From Cupriavidus pauculus (GTDB lineage Bacteria > Pseudomonadota > Gammaproteobacteria > Burkholderiales > Burkholderiaceae): a stretch of 64,000 bases of DNA. Under the pieces are notes generated by a model that saw nothing but the letters and a program-made list of their open reading frames with translations, was not told the origin of the DNA and did no database searches. The translations under genes were made by a program, and so were the position numbers. The stretch is from contig NZ_CP044065.1 in assembly GCF_008693385.1 (NCBI RefSeq), positions 1,054,001 through 1,118,000 of the forward strand. Direction: 5' to 3'. Shown in pieces: positions 38,107 through 46,694 of the stretch (the first letter of the stretch is position 1; each line of letters begins with the position of its first letter).

Positions 38107-38445
38107 TCAGGCGCCGTCCGTGTAGACGCTGCGCGAATCGTCGATGCGATAGTGCTGGTGCGACGTATTCGCGGCGACGAGCTTGACGCTCGGCGTCAGC
38201 GACGGGGTGGTGGCGGTCGCGACCTGATCCTGCGCATTGATCTTGGCTTCGGCACGCTGGATGGCGGCCGGGTACGTGTAGTTGTCACCACGGAACGGCG
38301 TGAAGCCGGCCTTTTCCACACGGACCAGATCCGCGCGGACTTCGGCGCGGGTGACCGGGCCATTCTGATCGACGGTCTGGGCGAACGAGAGGGCCGGGAC
38401 GGCCAGGGTGCAGGCGACGAGCAGGGTGCGTGCAAGGGTTTTCAT
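38107..38445 (-). CDS. DUF4148 exported small protein
   Basis: A 112-residue secreted protein typical of Burkholderiales. The signal peptide is MKTLARTLLVACTLAVPALS followed by FA-Q cleavage. The DUF4148 core is LTRAEVRADL-like here (VTRAEVRADLVRVEKAGFTP) and continues through NYTYPAAIQRAEAKI. A perfect AGGAGG precedes ATG 38445 by 8 nt, so translation should be strong. The function of the family is unknown. A longer upstream reading is not supported. It converges on the GNAT gene across 34 bp. Confidence 0.88.
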   Translation of the reverse strand: MKTLARTLLVACTLAVPALSFAQTVDQNGPVTRAEVRADLVRVEKAGFTPFRGDNYTYPAAIQRAEAKINAQDQVATATTPSLTPSVKLVAANTSHQHYRIDDSRSVYTDGA

Positions 38446-38714
38446 GATAGGTACCTCCTGGGTTGGTTTGCCTTGTTGGCGGAAGTCATCGTGCGATGAA
38501 CTTGTACCCAGTATTGGCGCCAGGCACTGACCCGAGACTGACCGAATCATTACAAGATTGTCAGCGTCTGAGAATGAAGTGGGGTGTTGGTGCTGCACGA
38601 CAGAGTTTGCAAGCCACCCCACGACCCCCCTTCAGGTTGGATGCCGTCCGCGCATGGCTTTGATAGGCTGGCACGCTTCCGCGCGATGCGCATCCAGATA
38701 TCGAACAGTCCAAT

Positions 38715-40280
38715 ATGAATGGGTCAGCCGTGAAAGTGTCTCGGTCCATCGTGCTGGCTACGCTGGCCCTCCTGATCTGGATCGCCTCGTTGGTCGCCAT
38801 TGGCATGACTTTCCATAACGGCTTTCGCTTGCATGGATACAAAATTCTGGCGATTGGCTGGCAAGGTCCGCTTCAGGGTGCCTTTGCGTGGTTTGCGAAC
38901 CCGCTATTCCTGTTTTCGATGCTGTGGCTTTATGTCAGGGAGCGCGCCTGGGTCGCGGTGATCGGATCGTTGCTGGCGTTTGCGGTCGCGCTCGATACCT
39001 TTCGGTTCGACGCGCTCCGGCTGAATGCCAACGCGAACGAGACTTCGGTCTATGGCTTCGGGCTCGGCGCGGTCCTGTGGTTTGTCGCAATGGCGGTAGC
39101 GATCGTCGCGGCGGGCACCTATCTGAAGGAAGAGCGCATTCGGCGTCGGCAAACCGCGTGGACCGCGGACGGCCTGCGTTGTCTGGGCGTTGCGCTGGCG
39201 GTCATCGTTGCGATGACGTCGCTAAGGCTCTATCTGCTCGATCGCCGGCATCCGAATGACGCCGAGCGCGAATACCTGAAGGATGTCGTGTTTCGCATGG
39301 GGCAGGTCTGTACCGCCGAGCCAGAGGGCATTGCCGAGCCGCTGCGGGCGTTGCAGGGACCATTGGAAGTCGTCGTCGGCCTGTCTTCCGGACTCGGGCA
39401 CGGATGGGCCGACACTCTGCTGAAATGGGGTGCGCCGGCGATTCGCGTCGAGGGTCGCGATTATTGGGCGGAAACGCGGGACGGAGAGCGCGTCGTCGTC
39501 TCGGTTCCCAGCGAGGGGCGTGGCGATAGCGGCGCCACCTTGCTCGTCGAAGGCAGGCACAAGGACGGCAGGGCGGGCTACCAGTTGACCCTGCGCGAGG
39601 GCCATGCGGGCCGCGTGATCTTCAGCCGCGCGTGGCGGCAGGAAACGTCCAATGGCCGGTTTTGTCCGGCCTTCGATCCGTACGGCGTGCGCGGCGGACA
39701 GCCTCGCCAGTTGGTGCAAACGGCCCTCGGATTACCCGATAAGGCTCCGGCGCCGATCCTGCCCCGCGTGGCGCTCGTGCGGCCAGTCCATCGCGCCGTC
39801 GTCGTACCACAGGGGGAGGGGCCGTTGCCGGGCAATGCAGACCCGGAGGCGCCGGACACGGGCACAAAGACCGATCGTACAGCCGTGCGCAATTGCCCCA
39901 CCGACATCCGATGGGCGAACCGCGGCGACAATGACGGCAGCCTGCTCCGGCTTGGCGAGGATGCGGCGCTGAGAATCGGCAATGCGGTGTATTTCACGGC
40001 CGAGCAAGGAGGCTGGATCGAGGCGATCTGCGAGAACCGGCGTCTCTACATGTTCAAGGCCATGGCTGGCTCGGGCAAGCTCGAAATCTGGCTCACCGAG
40101 CGCGGCCTGCAGGACTTCAGACGCCTGCGGCAAGTGAACATGTGGGCCGAGCACCCGGCTTTCACAGGAGATGGCTGGAAGATCCTCGATCTGCGCGACG
40201 ACGGTCGCGAGCTGACACTGGTGCTCTACAGCTATCGCACGAAATCGCGCTATATCGTTCGGACGGCGGTCACCGAGTAG
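38715..40280 (+). CDS. Unrecognised membrane protein with large soluble domain
   Basis: A 521-residue protein of no family I can name. Residues about 1-170 contain four or five hydrophobic segments (SIVLATLALLIWIASLVAI; GAFAWFANPLFLFSMLWLYV; AWVAVIGSLLAFAVAL; GAVLWFVAMAVAIVAAG; and one near 155-170). The remaining about 350 residues are soluble. Two parts look like structural repeats of a beta-rich fold (about 215-300 and 400-515, the latter ending LRDDGRELTLVLYSYRTKSR). It has two Cys-containing stretches (CPAFDPYG, VRNCPTDIRWANRG). Codon use is less uniformly G/C-ending than in the neighbours, hinting at an accessory gene. It is preceded by 269 bp without a clear promoter. Confidence 0.6.
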   Translation: MNGSAVKVSRSIVLATLALLIWIASLVAIGMTFHNGFRLHGYKILAIGWQGPLQGAFAWFANPLFLFSMLWLYVRERAWVAVIGSLLAFAVALDTFRFDALRLNANANETSVYGFGLGAVLWFVAMAVAIVAAGTYLKEERIRRRQTAWTADGLRCLGVALAVIVAMTSLRLYLLDRRHPNDAEREYLKDVVFRMGQVCTAEPEGIAEPLRALQGPLEVVVGLSSGLGHGWADTLLKWGAPAIRVEGRDYWAETRDGERVVVSVPSEGRGDSGATLLVEGRHKDGRAGYQLTLREGHAGRVIFSRAWRQETSNGRFCPAFDPYGVRGGQPRQLVQTALGLPDKAPAPILPRVALVRPVHRAVVVPQGEGPLPGNADPEAPDTGTKTDRTAVRNCPTDIRWANRGDNDGSLLRLGEDAALRIGNAVYFTAEQGGWIEAICENRRLYMFKAMAGSGKLEIWLTERGLQDFRRLRQVNMWAEHPAFTGDGWKILDLRDDGRELTLVLYSYRTKSRYIVRTAVTE

Positions 40281-40348
40281 GTGGCGCTTCGCCACACAAC
40301 CGCCGGCCGGATGCGCGGGGCCCGGCCGGGATCGTGTTCAGGCAGGCT

Positions 40349-41458
40349 TTACGCCGACTGCACGCGATAGCGTTCCAGCCAGTGCGCGTACGGCGCGGGC
40401 AGGACCCACGACGGGCGTTCCACGCCGAGCTTCATGGCGGTCTGGTACGGCCAGTGCGGGTTCGACAGCATGGCGCGGCCGACCATCACGAGGTCCATCT
40501 GGCCTTGTTCGACCACGCGGTTGGCGATCTCGGGGTCGTCGATGCCCCACGACGAGGCGACCGGGATGCCGGCCTCGCGGTGGACGCGTTCGGCGATCGG
40601 GGCCAGGAACGCGGGGCCCCACGGGATTTGCGCGTCGGGCGTGGAAAAGCCCACGCTGACGTTCAGCATATCGAGGCCGCCCTCGCGCATCGCGCGGACC
40701 AGTTCGATCGATTCCTTGAGCGTCTGCTCGTCGTTGCCGTCGTACTCGATGACACCGAAGCGCGCGGTCAGCGGCAGGTTCTGCGGCCAGACTTCGCGAA
40801 CGGCGGCCAGCGTTTCCAGCAGGAAACGGCCGCGGCCGATGGCGTCGTTGCCATAGCCGTCCGTGCGCGCGTTGCCATGCACGGAGAAGAAGCTCTGCGC
40901 CAGATAGCCGTGCGCGAAATGCAGCTCGAGCCATTGAAAACCGGCATCGCGCGCGCGAATCGCGGCGGCGACGAAATCGGCCTTCACGCGGGCGATATCG
41001 TCCTCGGTCATCGCTTCCGGCACCTTCGGCAGATGCGCGCCGAATGCCTTGGCCGACGGGCCGATGATCTTCCACCCGCGCGCATCGGCTTCGGCGATAT
41101 GGTCGTCGCCTTCCCACGGGCGATTCGCGCTCGCCTTGCGGCCCGCGTGCGCGATCTGGATACCCGGCACCGCGCCGCCAGCCTGGATGGCCTCGGCAAT
41201 CCGCTTCATGCCCACTGCCTGCTCGTCGTTCCACAGACCCGTGCATCCCGGCGTGATACGGCCTTCGGGCGAGACCGCCGTGGCCTCGACGATAACGAGG
41301 CCCGCGCCGCCGCGCGCCAGCCCCGCGTAGTGCGACAGGTGCCAGTCGTTGGTGAAACCATCGACGGCGCTGTACTGGCACATCGGGGGGACCGCAATAC
41401 GATTGCGGAGCGTGACGTCTTTCAGCGTGAACGGGGTGAAAAGTGCGGGCGTAGTCAT
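40349..41458 (-). CDS. NADPH-dependent old-yellow-enzyme oxidoreductase (YqjM/NamA-like)
   Basis: A 369-residue FMN-containing ene-reductase reducing activated C=C bonds with NADPH. Class motifs are LFTPFTLKDVTLRNRIAVPP, MCQYSAVDGFTNDWHLSHYA (Cys and Tyr of the thermophilic-like YqjM class), QIAHAGRKAS, WLELHFAHGYLAQSFFS with the active His and Tyr, and PIAERVHREAGIPVASSWGI. Its C-terminal end has the YqjM-like pattern. It is divergent from a LysR gene with 95 bp between, so the LysR protein is the probable regulator. Confidence 0.93.
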   Translation of the reverse strand: MTTPALFTPFTLKDVTLRNRIAVPPMCQYSAVDGFTNDWHLSHYAGLARGGAGLVIVEATAVSPEGRITPGCTGLWNDEQAVGMKRIAEAIQAGGAVPGIQIAHAGRKASANRPWEGDDHIAEADARGWKIIGPSAKAFGAHLPKVPEAMTEDDIARVKADFVAAAIRARDAGFQWLELHFAHGYLAQSFFSVHGNARTDGYGNDAIGRGRFLLETLAAVREVWPQNLPLTARFGVIEYDGNDEQTLKESIELVRAMREGGLDMLNVSVGFSTPDAQIPWGPAFLAPIAERVHREAGIPVASSWGIDDPEIANRVVEQGQMDLVMVGRAMLSNPHWPYQTAMKLGVERPSWVLPAPYAHWLERYRVQSA

Positions 41459-41553
41459 GTGGAAATTCCGTGCGTATTGCGACGCAGCAATATTAGCGAG
41501 GCTTCTCTATAATGAAAACCATCCGCGCGTTATCGCTTCAATAAGAGTTTGTT

Positions 41554-42429
41554 ATGTTCAACCCGCAATGGCTACGATCGTTCGCCCTCGTGGCGCAGAC
41601 CGGCAGCTTTACCCAGTCGGCGGACCAGCTCGGCCTCACGCAGGCCGCCGTCAGCCAGCATGTTCGCCACCTCGAGGAGGCGCTGGGCCCGTTGTTGATC
41701 CGGCGCCCGCGTGCCGTGGAGCTGACGCCGGCCGGCAAGGTCCTGCTCGAATACTGCGCCGACATGGAGGCCGCCAACGACCGCCTGCGCGCGCAGCTGA
41801 GCGCCCATGCCGATAGCGGCGTGGTCGGCCTGATCACGCCCGGCAGCATCGGCCTGTTCCTCTATCCGCGCCTGCTGGACCTGCAGGGAAGGACGCCTGG
41901 CCTGATCATTCGCCATCGCTTCGCGCCCGATGCCGAAACCCTCGACGCGGTACTGCAGAACCGCTTCGACGTGGGCCTCGTCTCGCTGCGTCCCGACGAC
42001 ACGCGCCTGACCGCGAGTCCGTTCAGCGAGGAACCGCTCGAGCTCGTCTATCCGGCGAGCGAACGCGTGCGCGGCTGGGACGATCTGCAGCGCATCGGCT
42101 TCTGCGACCATCCGGACGGCAAGGCGATGGCCAATCGCCTCTTGAGCCGGCACTACCCGGGCAATCCGGGCGTCAGCACGCTGCCATGCCGCGGGTTCAG
42201 CAATCAGATCAGCCTGATGCTCGAGCCCGTCGCGCGCGGGTTTGGCTTTACCGTGATTCCACGTTATGCGCGGCAGGCATTCGCGCATCAGGACCAGATT
42301 CGCGTGCTCGACTGCGACGCGCCCGTGATCGACAAACTCTGGCTGATTCATCGTTCCGAATGGGCACTGTCGCCACGCGTCGCGCGCGTGGTGGACTATC
42401 TGCGGACGCAGGTGCCCGCGGCCGTGTGA
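41554..42429 (+). CDS. LysR-family transcriptional regulator
   Basis: A 291-residue LysR regulator. The N-terminal winged helix is PQWLRSFALVAQTGSFTQSA followed by LGLTQAAVSQHVRHLEEALG, then the periplasmic-binding-protein-like effector domain. A TATAAT -10 box at 41508-41513 lies about 40 bp upstream on this strand. It is divergent from the old-yellow-enzyme gene and 7 bp upstream of the alpha/beta hydrolase gene on the same strand. It probably controls the reductase and possibly the hydrolase. Confidence 0.93.
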   Translation: MFNPQWLRSFALVAQTGSFTQSADQLGLTQAAVSQHVRHLEEALGPLLIRRPRAVELTPAGKVLLEYCADMEAANDRLRAQLSAHADSGVVGLITPGSIGLFLYPRLLDLQGRTPGLIIRHRFAPDAETLDAVLQNRFDVGLVSLRPDDTRLTASPFSEEPLELVYPASERVRGWDDLQRIGFCDHPDGKAMANRLLSRHYPGNPGVSTLPCRGFSNQISLMLEPVARGFGFTVIPRYARQAFAHQDQIRVLDCDAPVIDKLWLIHRSEWALSPRVARVVDYLRTQVPAAV

Positions 42430-42436
42430 GACCTCA

Positions 42437-43384
42437 ATGCGACCTTCCAATTCCGTTTCCTCGTTCTATCTCCGCCGTCCCGATGGCCATCGGCTGCATG
42501 TATCGGTGGCAGGGCCCGCCGATGGCGAGCCATGGGTCGTCGTGCATGGCGGGCCCGGCGGGCGCTGCTATCCCGCGATGACCGCATGGTTCGACCTCGC
42601 GCGGCACCGCGTCGTGATGCCCGACCAGCGCGGGGCGGGCGCGTCGAGGCCCTCGGGCTCGCTGCGGCGCAATTCGGTGACATCGCTGATTGCGGATCTG
42701 GAGGCGCTGCGCGCGCATCTGGGCATCGCGCGATGGGGCGTGGTGGGCGGATCGTGGGGCGCGGCGCTGGCGCTCGCCTATGCGGCGCGGCATCCGGCGT
42801 CGGTGGCGCGCATCGTGTTGCGGGGCAGTTTCCTGACCGGGTGGGATGACATCTTGCGGCTGTTCTCGCCGCGGCAGCGGGGGCTGTCGATGTTGCACGA
42901 TGTGCGGCCTGCCGGAGTGCGTGTGCCCGACGCGCGGGGGGCGTTCGGCGCGGCGGTCAATCGGCTGCTGCATGGCGCGCGCGGGGCGCAGCATCGTCTG
43001 GCCGAGGGTTACGAGCGTGTGGAGCGGAGCGCGTTGCGGTTGCGGCCGGTGCGCAAGGTGCGCGCGGCGGGCACGGCGGGGCGGCAACGGGCGTTGCGGC
43101 GGCATCGGTATCGGATTCAGGCGCATTACCTGCGGCATCGTGCGTGGCTGGGCAAGCCGGCTGTGCTGCGGGCCGCGCGCGACGCTGGTCTGCAAGGCAT
43201 CCCCGTGACGATTCTTCATGGCCGGCGCGATCGGGTCTGCGATCCACGCAATGCGCGGCGGCTCCGGGAGGTGTTGCCTGCGGCGACGTTGCAGTGGGTC
43301 GACGCGGGCCATCTGCCCGTTGGGAAGATGGCTGCCGCGCTGAAGGCTGCGATTGCGGCGTTGCCGTTGGACGCCGACCGCTAG
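42437..43384 (+). CDS. Alpha/beta hydrolase, proline iminopeptidase-like (S33)
   Basis: A 315-residue alpha/beta hydrolase with S33 features: the oxyanion-region motif VVHGGPGGRCYPAMTAWFDL, VMPDQRGAGASRPSG, the nucleophile elbow VVGGSWGAALALAYA (Ser about 108), late Asp in LHGRRDRVCDP and His in DAGHLPVG. This is the arrangement of prolyl aminopeptidases, which remove N-terminal proline, although the Gln/Trp-rich cap differs. It starts 7 bp after the LysR gene and is likely cotranscribed. Its TAG stop overlaps the pqqE stop within CTAG. Confidence 0.85.
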   Translation: MRPSNSVSSFYLRRPDGHRLHVSVAGPADGEPWVVVHGGPGGRCYPAMTAWFDLARHRVVMPDQRGAGASRPSGSLRRNSVTSLIADLEALRAHLGIARWGVVGGSWGAALALAYAARHPASVARIVLRGSFLTGWDDILRLFSPRQRGLSMLHDVRPAGVRVPDARGAFGAAVNRLLHGARGAQHRLAEGYERVERSALRLRPVRKVRAAGTAGRQRALRRHRYRIQAHYLRHRAWLGKPAVLRAARDAGLQGIPVTILHGRRDRVCDPRNARRLREVLPAATLQWVDAGHLPVGKMAAALKAAIAALPLDADR

Positions 43385-44574
43385 CGCGGCTTGGCGCCCG
43401 ACGCAAACGCGCGCGACGCGGCGTCGCCGCGAAAGACGAGTGGATACTCGCCGGCGGCAATGCCATGGCCCGCCGTGGCGTCATGGCGTGCGGCTGCGCC
43501 GTGCAGCACGACCTCGCGCACGCGCGCGTGATCCGGCGACTTGTCGCAGACGGGATCGGTGCGCGTGGGATCTCCCGTCAGCAGAAACGCCTGACACCGG
43601 CACCCGCCAAGATCGTTCTCGCGCTCGTCGCAGCTGCGGCACGGCTCGGGCATCCACGCGGTGCCGCGAAACCGCTGGAACGCATCGCTGCGATACCAGA
43701 TATCCTCGAGCGAATGCGCGGTGACATTGGGCAGCGCAAGACCCGGCAATCCGCGCGCCGCATGGCAGGGCAGCGCGGCACCGTCGGGCGCCACGCCAAG
43801 AAACACCGAGCCCCAGCCGTTCATGCACTTCTTGGGCCGCGTCTCGTAGTAGTCGGGCACCACGAACAGGATGCGGCAACGCTTGCCGATCTTCGCGCGG
43901 TACTCGGCCACCACGGCCTCCGCTTCGCGCAACTGTTCCTCGGTCGGCATCAGCGCCAGACGGTTCTCCCACGCCCAGCCGTAATACTGCGTGTTCGCGA
44001 GTTCCAGATACTCGGCGCCCATCTCGAGCGCCATCTCGATGATGGCCCCCACGTGCGGCAGGTTGTAGCGATGGAGCACGCAGTTGAGCACCATCGGGTA
44101 ACCATGCGCCTTGATCAGCGACGCCACACGCTGCTTGAGCGCAAACGTGCGCGTGCTGGAGAGGAAGTCGTTCATCTCGCGTGTGGAGTCCTGGAACGAC
44201 AGCTGGATATGGTCGAGACCGGCCTCGCGCAGCGCGCCGAGGCGCGCATCGGTCAGGCCCACGCCCGACGTGATGAGGTTGGTGTAGAAGCCTAGCCCGC
44301 GCGCATGCGCGACAAGCGCTTCGAGGTCATCGCGCAGCAGCGGCTCGCCGCCCGAGAACCCGAGTTGGGCGGCGCCGAGCGCGCGCGCTTCGGTCAGCAC
44401 GCGCTGCCACTGCAAGGTATCGAGCTCGCGATCGTGGCGTGCATAGTCGAGCGGGTTGTAGCAGAACGCGCAATGCAGCGGGCACCGATACGTGAGCTCG
44501 GCAAGCAGCCATAACGGCGGAGCGATCGTGGCGGGCTCAGACAAGCCAGCCACGCTCGATGGCGTGTTGGACAA
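43381..44574 (-). CDS. pqqE: PqqA peptide cyclase, radical SAM enzyme PqqE
   Basis: A 397-residue radical SAM enzyme that forms the Glu-Tyr carbon-carbon crosslink in PqqA, the first step of pyrroloquinoline quinone synthesis. The SAM cluster motif is LTYRCPLHCAFCYNP (about residue 30), followed by LGFSGGEPLLRDDL. The C-terminal SPASM-type cluster cysteines are in KKCMNGWGSVFLG, LPCHAARGL and EPCRSCDERENDLGGCRCQA. It overlaps pqqD by 38 bp, as PqqD is the peptide chaperone that presents PqqA. It is the last gene of the pqqABCDE operon and converges on an alpha/beta hydrolase gene with a 4-bp stop overlap. Confidence 0.97.
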   Translation of the reverse strand: MSNTPSSVAGLSEPATIAPPLWLLAELTYRCPLHCAFCYNPLDYARHDRELDTLQWQRVLTEARALGAAQLGFSGGEPLLRDDLEALVAHARGLGFYTNLITSGVGLTDARLGALREAGLDHIQLSFQDSTREMNDFLSSTRTFALKQRVASLIKAHGYPMVLNCVLHRYNLPHVGAIIEMALEMGAEYLELANTQYYGWAWENRLALMPTEEQLREAEAVVAEYRAKIGKRCRILFVVPDYYETRPKKCMNGWGSVFLGVAPDGAALPCHAARGLPGLALPNVTAHSLEDIWYRSDAFQRFRGTAWMPEPCRSCDERENDLGGCRCQAFLLTGDPTRTDPVCDKSPDHARVREVVLHGAAARHDATAGHGIAAGEYPLVFRGDAASRAFASGAKPR

Positions 44575-44797
44575 AAGTCTCCACCTCCGGGGCGATGCCT
44601 TCGATACCGAAGGCCTGTTGCAGTTCGTCGACCATCATCGCAACGGTATGGGCGCCGTCGCAGCGCTGCAGGATGGCGCCGGCGCTGTCGTTGAGCTTGA
44701 CCATGCCTTCCGGATACAGCAGGACCCAGGCCTTCTGGGCCTCTTCGTATTGCAGCCGGTAGAGCTTGTCCAGCCGGGGCATCGTGATGTCGTTCAT
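44537..44797 (-). CDS. pqqD: PqqA-binding chaperone PqqD
   Basis: An 86-residue winged-helix-like RiPP recognition element that binds PqqA and delivers it to PqqE. The length and the pattern MPRLDKLYRLQYEEAQKAWV, LLYPEGMVKLNDSAGAIL, QRCDGAHTVAMMVDELQQAF are those of stand-alone PqqD. It starts 11 nt after the pqqC stop and overlaps pqqE by 38 bp. Confidence 0.96.
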   Translation of the reverse strand: MNDITMPRLDKLYRLQYEEAQKAWVLLYPEGMVKLNDSAGAILQRCDGAHTVAMMVDELQQAFGIEGIAPEVETFVQHAIERGWLV

Positions 44798-44808
44798 GGA
44801 GCCGTCCT

Positions 44809-45510
44809 TCAGTCAGGATACGCTTTTTCGATCGCGTCGAGCATCGACCACAGGATGTCGAGCTTGAACTGCAGGATCTCCACCGCGCGCGTCTGTTGCT
44901 CGGGCGTGCGGAAGTAATCGAGCGTCACGCGCAGCCCATGATCGACATCGCGCTGCGCGAGCGGAATGCGCGATCGGAAGTAGGCCAGTCCTTCGGGCTG
45001 GATCCATGGATATTGATCGGGCCAGCCCGCCAGACGTTCCTTGTGGATGGCGGGCGCGAACATTTCCGTCAGCGACGAGCACACGGCCTCCTGCCATGGC
45101 GCGCGCCGCGCGAAGTTCACATAGGCATCGACGGCAAAGCGCACGCCGGGCAGGACCAGGGCCTGAGACCACAGTTGCTCGCGCGTCAGGCCCACGGCTT
45201 CGCCCAGGCGCGTCCATGCCTCGATGCCGCCGGGCTCGGTGTCGGTGCCGTCGTGATCGAGAATGCGGATGACCCATTCGCGGCGCGTGGCGCGATCGGG
45301 GCAATTCGACAGGATCGCGGCGTCCTTGAGCGGGATATTGAGCTGGTAGTAGAAGCGGTTGGCGACCCATCCGCGGATCTGTTCGGGCGAGCACTGGCCG
45401 CTGGCCATGCGCCGGTTGAACGGATGGTGGATGTGGTAGCGCGATTCCATGCCGCGCAGGCGCGCTTCGAACGCGGCCAGTGCGTCGGGCGAGATAGCGG
45501 GAGCGGTCAC
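44809..45510 (-). CDS. pqqC: Pyrroloquinoline-quinone synthase PqqC
   Basis: A 233-residue cofactor-less oxidase that performs the final ring closure and eight-electron oxidation giving PQQ. The all-helical signature is clear: [67 protein letters not shown]-like [13 protein letters not shown] and [24 protein letters not shown] start at 45510 is chosen because it overlaps the pqqB stop as GTGA and gives the normal length; upstream in-frame sequence is antisense-like pqqB shadow. Confidence 0.96.
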   Translation of the reverse strand: MTAPAISPDALAAFEARLRGMESRYHIHHPFNRRMASGQCSPEQIRGWVANRFYYQLNIPLKDAAILSNCPDRATRREWVIRILDHDGTDTEPGGIEAWTRLGEAVGLTREQLWSQALVLPGVRFAVDAYVNFARRAPWQEAVCSSLTEMFAPAIHKERLAGWPDQYPWIQPEGLAYFRSRIPLAQRDVDHGLRVTLDYFRTPEQQTRAVEILQFKLDILWSMLDAIEKAYPD

Positions 45511-46424
45511 AGTGCGATCTCCATGCCGTCGTGGGCAACCTCGATACCATGCGCGACGAGCTCGCGCCGCTCGGGCGAGTTTTCCACGAGGATCGGGTTC
45601 GTGTTGTTGATATGAATAAGGATCTTGCGTGTCGCGCGCGAGGCATCGAGCGCCGCGATCATGCCGCCGGGCCCCGATTGCGCGAGGTGCCCCATATCGC
45701 GCGCATGCTTTGCCGAGAGCCCGAGCCGCGGCATCTCGTCGTCGGTCCAGAATGTGCCATCGACGAGCACCACGTCCGCGCGATCGAGCTCCTCGCGCAC
45801 CTCGGGCGATATGGCGCCCAGCCCCGGCGCATAGAACGCGCGACGGCCGGTCGCGCGATCGACGATGCGCAGGCCGATATTGTCGCCGGGCTGCGGCGTG
45901 GCGCGATTGGGCGAATAGGGCGGCGGCTTGCTGTCGAGCGGCACCGCGTGCAGATCGATATCGGGCAACGGCGGCACGCGGAAGGCGCCGTTGTCGAGCG
46001 CGAGTTCGTGCGTGTCCACGCCGCAGTAATGCGACAGGATGCCGCGCAGCGGAAAGCCGCGGTCGAGATCGCGGAGCACCGACGGCGTGGCGTACAGCGG
46101 CAACGGCTGACGATGCTCGCGCAACATCAGCAGGCCCGTCACGTGGTCGATCTGCGCATCCATCAGCAGCACCGCGCCGATGCCCGTATCGCGCGCGGCG
46201 CGTGCCGGCTGCAACGCGGGCGTGGCGCGGATCTGCGCGAGGATATCGGGCGAGGCGTTGACCAGCAGCCAGTCCTGGCCGTTCTGCGTCAGCGCGATGG
46301 ACGACTGCGTGCGCGGCTTCGCATCGATCGTGCCGCGCCGCACGCCGTCGCAGTTGGCGCAATTGCAGTTCCATTGCGGGAAGCCGCCGCCGGCGGCCGA
46401 CCCCAGTACGCGAATCGTCGTCAT
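45507..46424 (-). CDS. pqqB: PQQ biosynthesis protein PqqB (metallo-hydrolase fold)
   Basis: A 305-residue metallo-beta-lactamase-fold protein. Known work assigns PqqB an oxygenase/hydroxylation step on the Glu-Tyr intermediate; earlier it was thought to export PQQ. The typical N-terminus is [20 protein letters not shown], with Cys residues in [11 protein letters not shown] binding a structural zinc. The active-site region is [16 protein letters not shown]. It is separated from pqqA by an attenuator-like hairpin and overlaps pqqC by 4 bp. Confidence 0.97.
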   Translation of the reverse strand: MTTIRVLGSAAGGGFPQWNCNCANCDGVRRGTIDAKPRTQSSIALTQNGQDWLLVNASPDILAQIRATPALQPARAARDTGIGAVLLMDAQIDHVTGLLMLREHRQPLPLYATPSVLRDLDRGFPLRGILSHYCGVDTHELALDNGAFRVPPLPDIDLHAVPLDSKPPPYSPNRATPQPGDNIGLRIVDRATGRRAFYAPGLGAISPEVREELDRADVVLVDGTFWTDDEMPRLGLSAKHARDMGHLAQSGPGGMIAALDASRATRKILIHINNTNPILVENSPERRELVAHGIEVAHDGMEIAL

Positions 46425-46457
46425 TGGTCCCCGTGCCGCAACAAACAGACAAACAAC

Positions 46458-46482
46458 AAAAAGCCCGCCGGAGAGGCGGGCT
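46458..46482 (-). terminator. Attenuator/terminator between pqqA and pqqB
   Basis: On the minus strand AGCCCGCC/GGCGGGCT form an 8-bp stem with a 5-nt loop, followed by five T residues. It lies 41 bp after the pqqA stop and 34 bp before the pqqB start. Partial termination here would give excess pqqA mRNA over the enzyme genes. Confidence 0.8.
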
Positions 46483-46522
46483 CATGCCAGACCGATGGCG
46501 ATGGCCCAAGGGCGCATCGTCA

Positions 46523-46597
46523 TCAGCGGTTGGCGATATACATCGTGATTTCGAAGCCGAAACGCAGATCGGTATATGCAGGGGTGGTCCAGGTCAT
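46523..46597 (-). CDS. pqqA: PQQ precursor peptide PqqA
   Basis: A 24-residue ribosomal peptide, the source of PQQ. It begins [12 protein letters not shown] and contains the obligatory Glu-x-x-x-Tyr pair as EITMY (Glu16, Tyr20), whose side chains PqqE joins. AAGGAG lies 7 nt before ATG 46597. The length and placement directly before pqqB are standard. Confidence 0.96.
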   Translation of the reverse strand: MTWTTPAYTDLRFGFEITMYIANR

Positions 46598-46694
46598 CCT
46601 TCAACTCCTTCGATAAAAGAGATAGCAGGAACGTTAAGCATAGAACACCCGAGCGCAGGATGCATTGCTGCAGTGCAAGAATTCGTCTTTCCGG

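Noticed and set aside
46598..46694. A sigma-70 promoter for pqqA
   Set aside because: A TATGCT-like -10 box exists on the minus strand, but no acceptable -35 lies at 16-18 bp, so I did not list a promoter.
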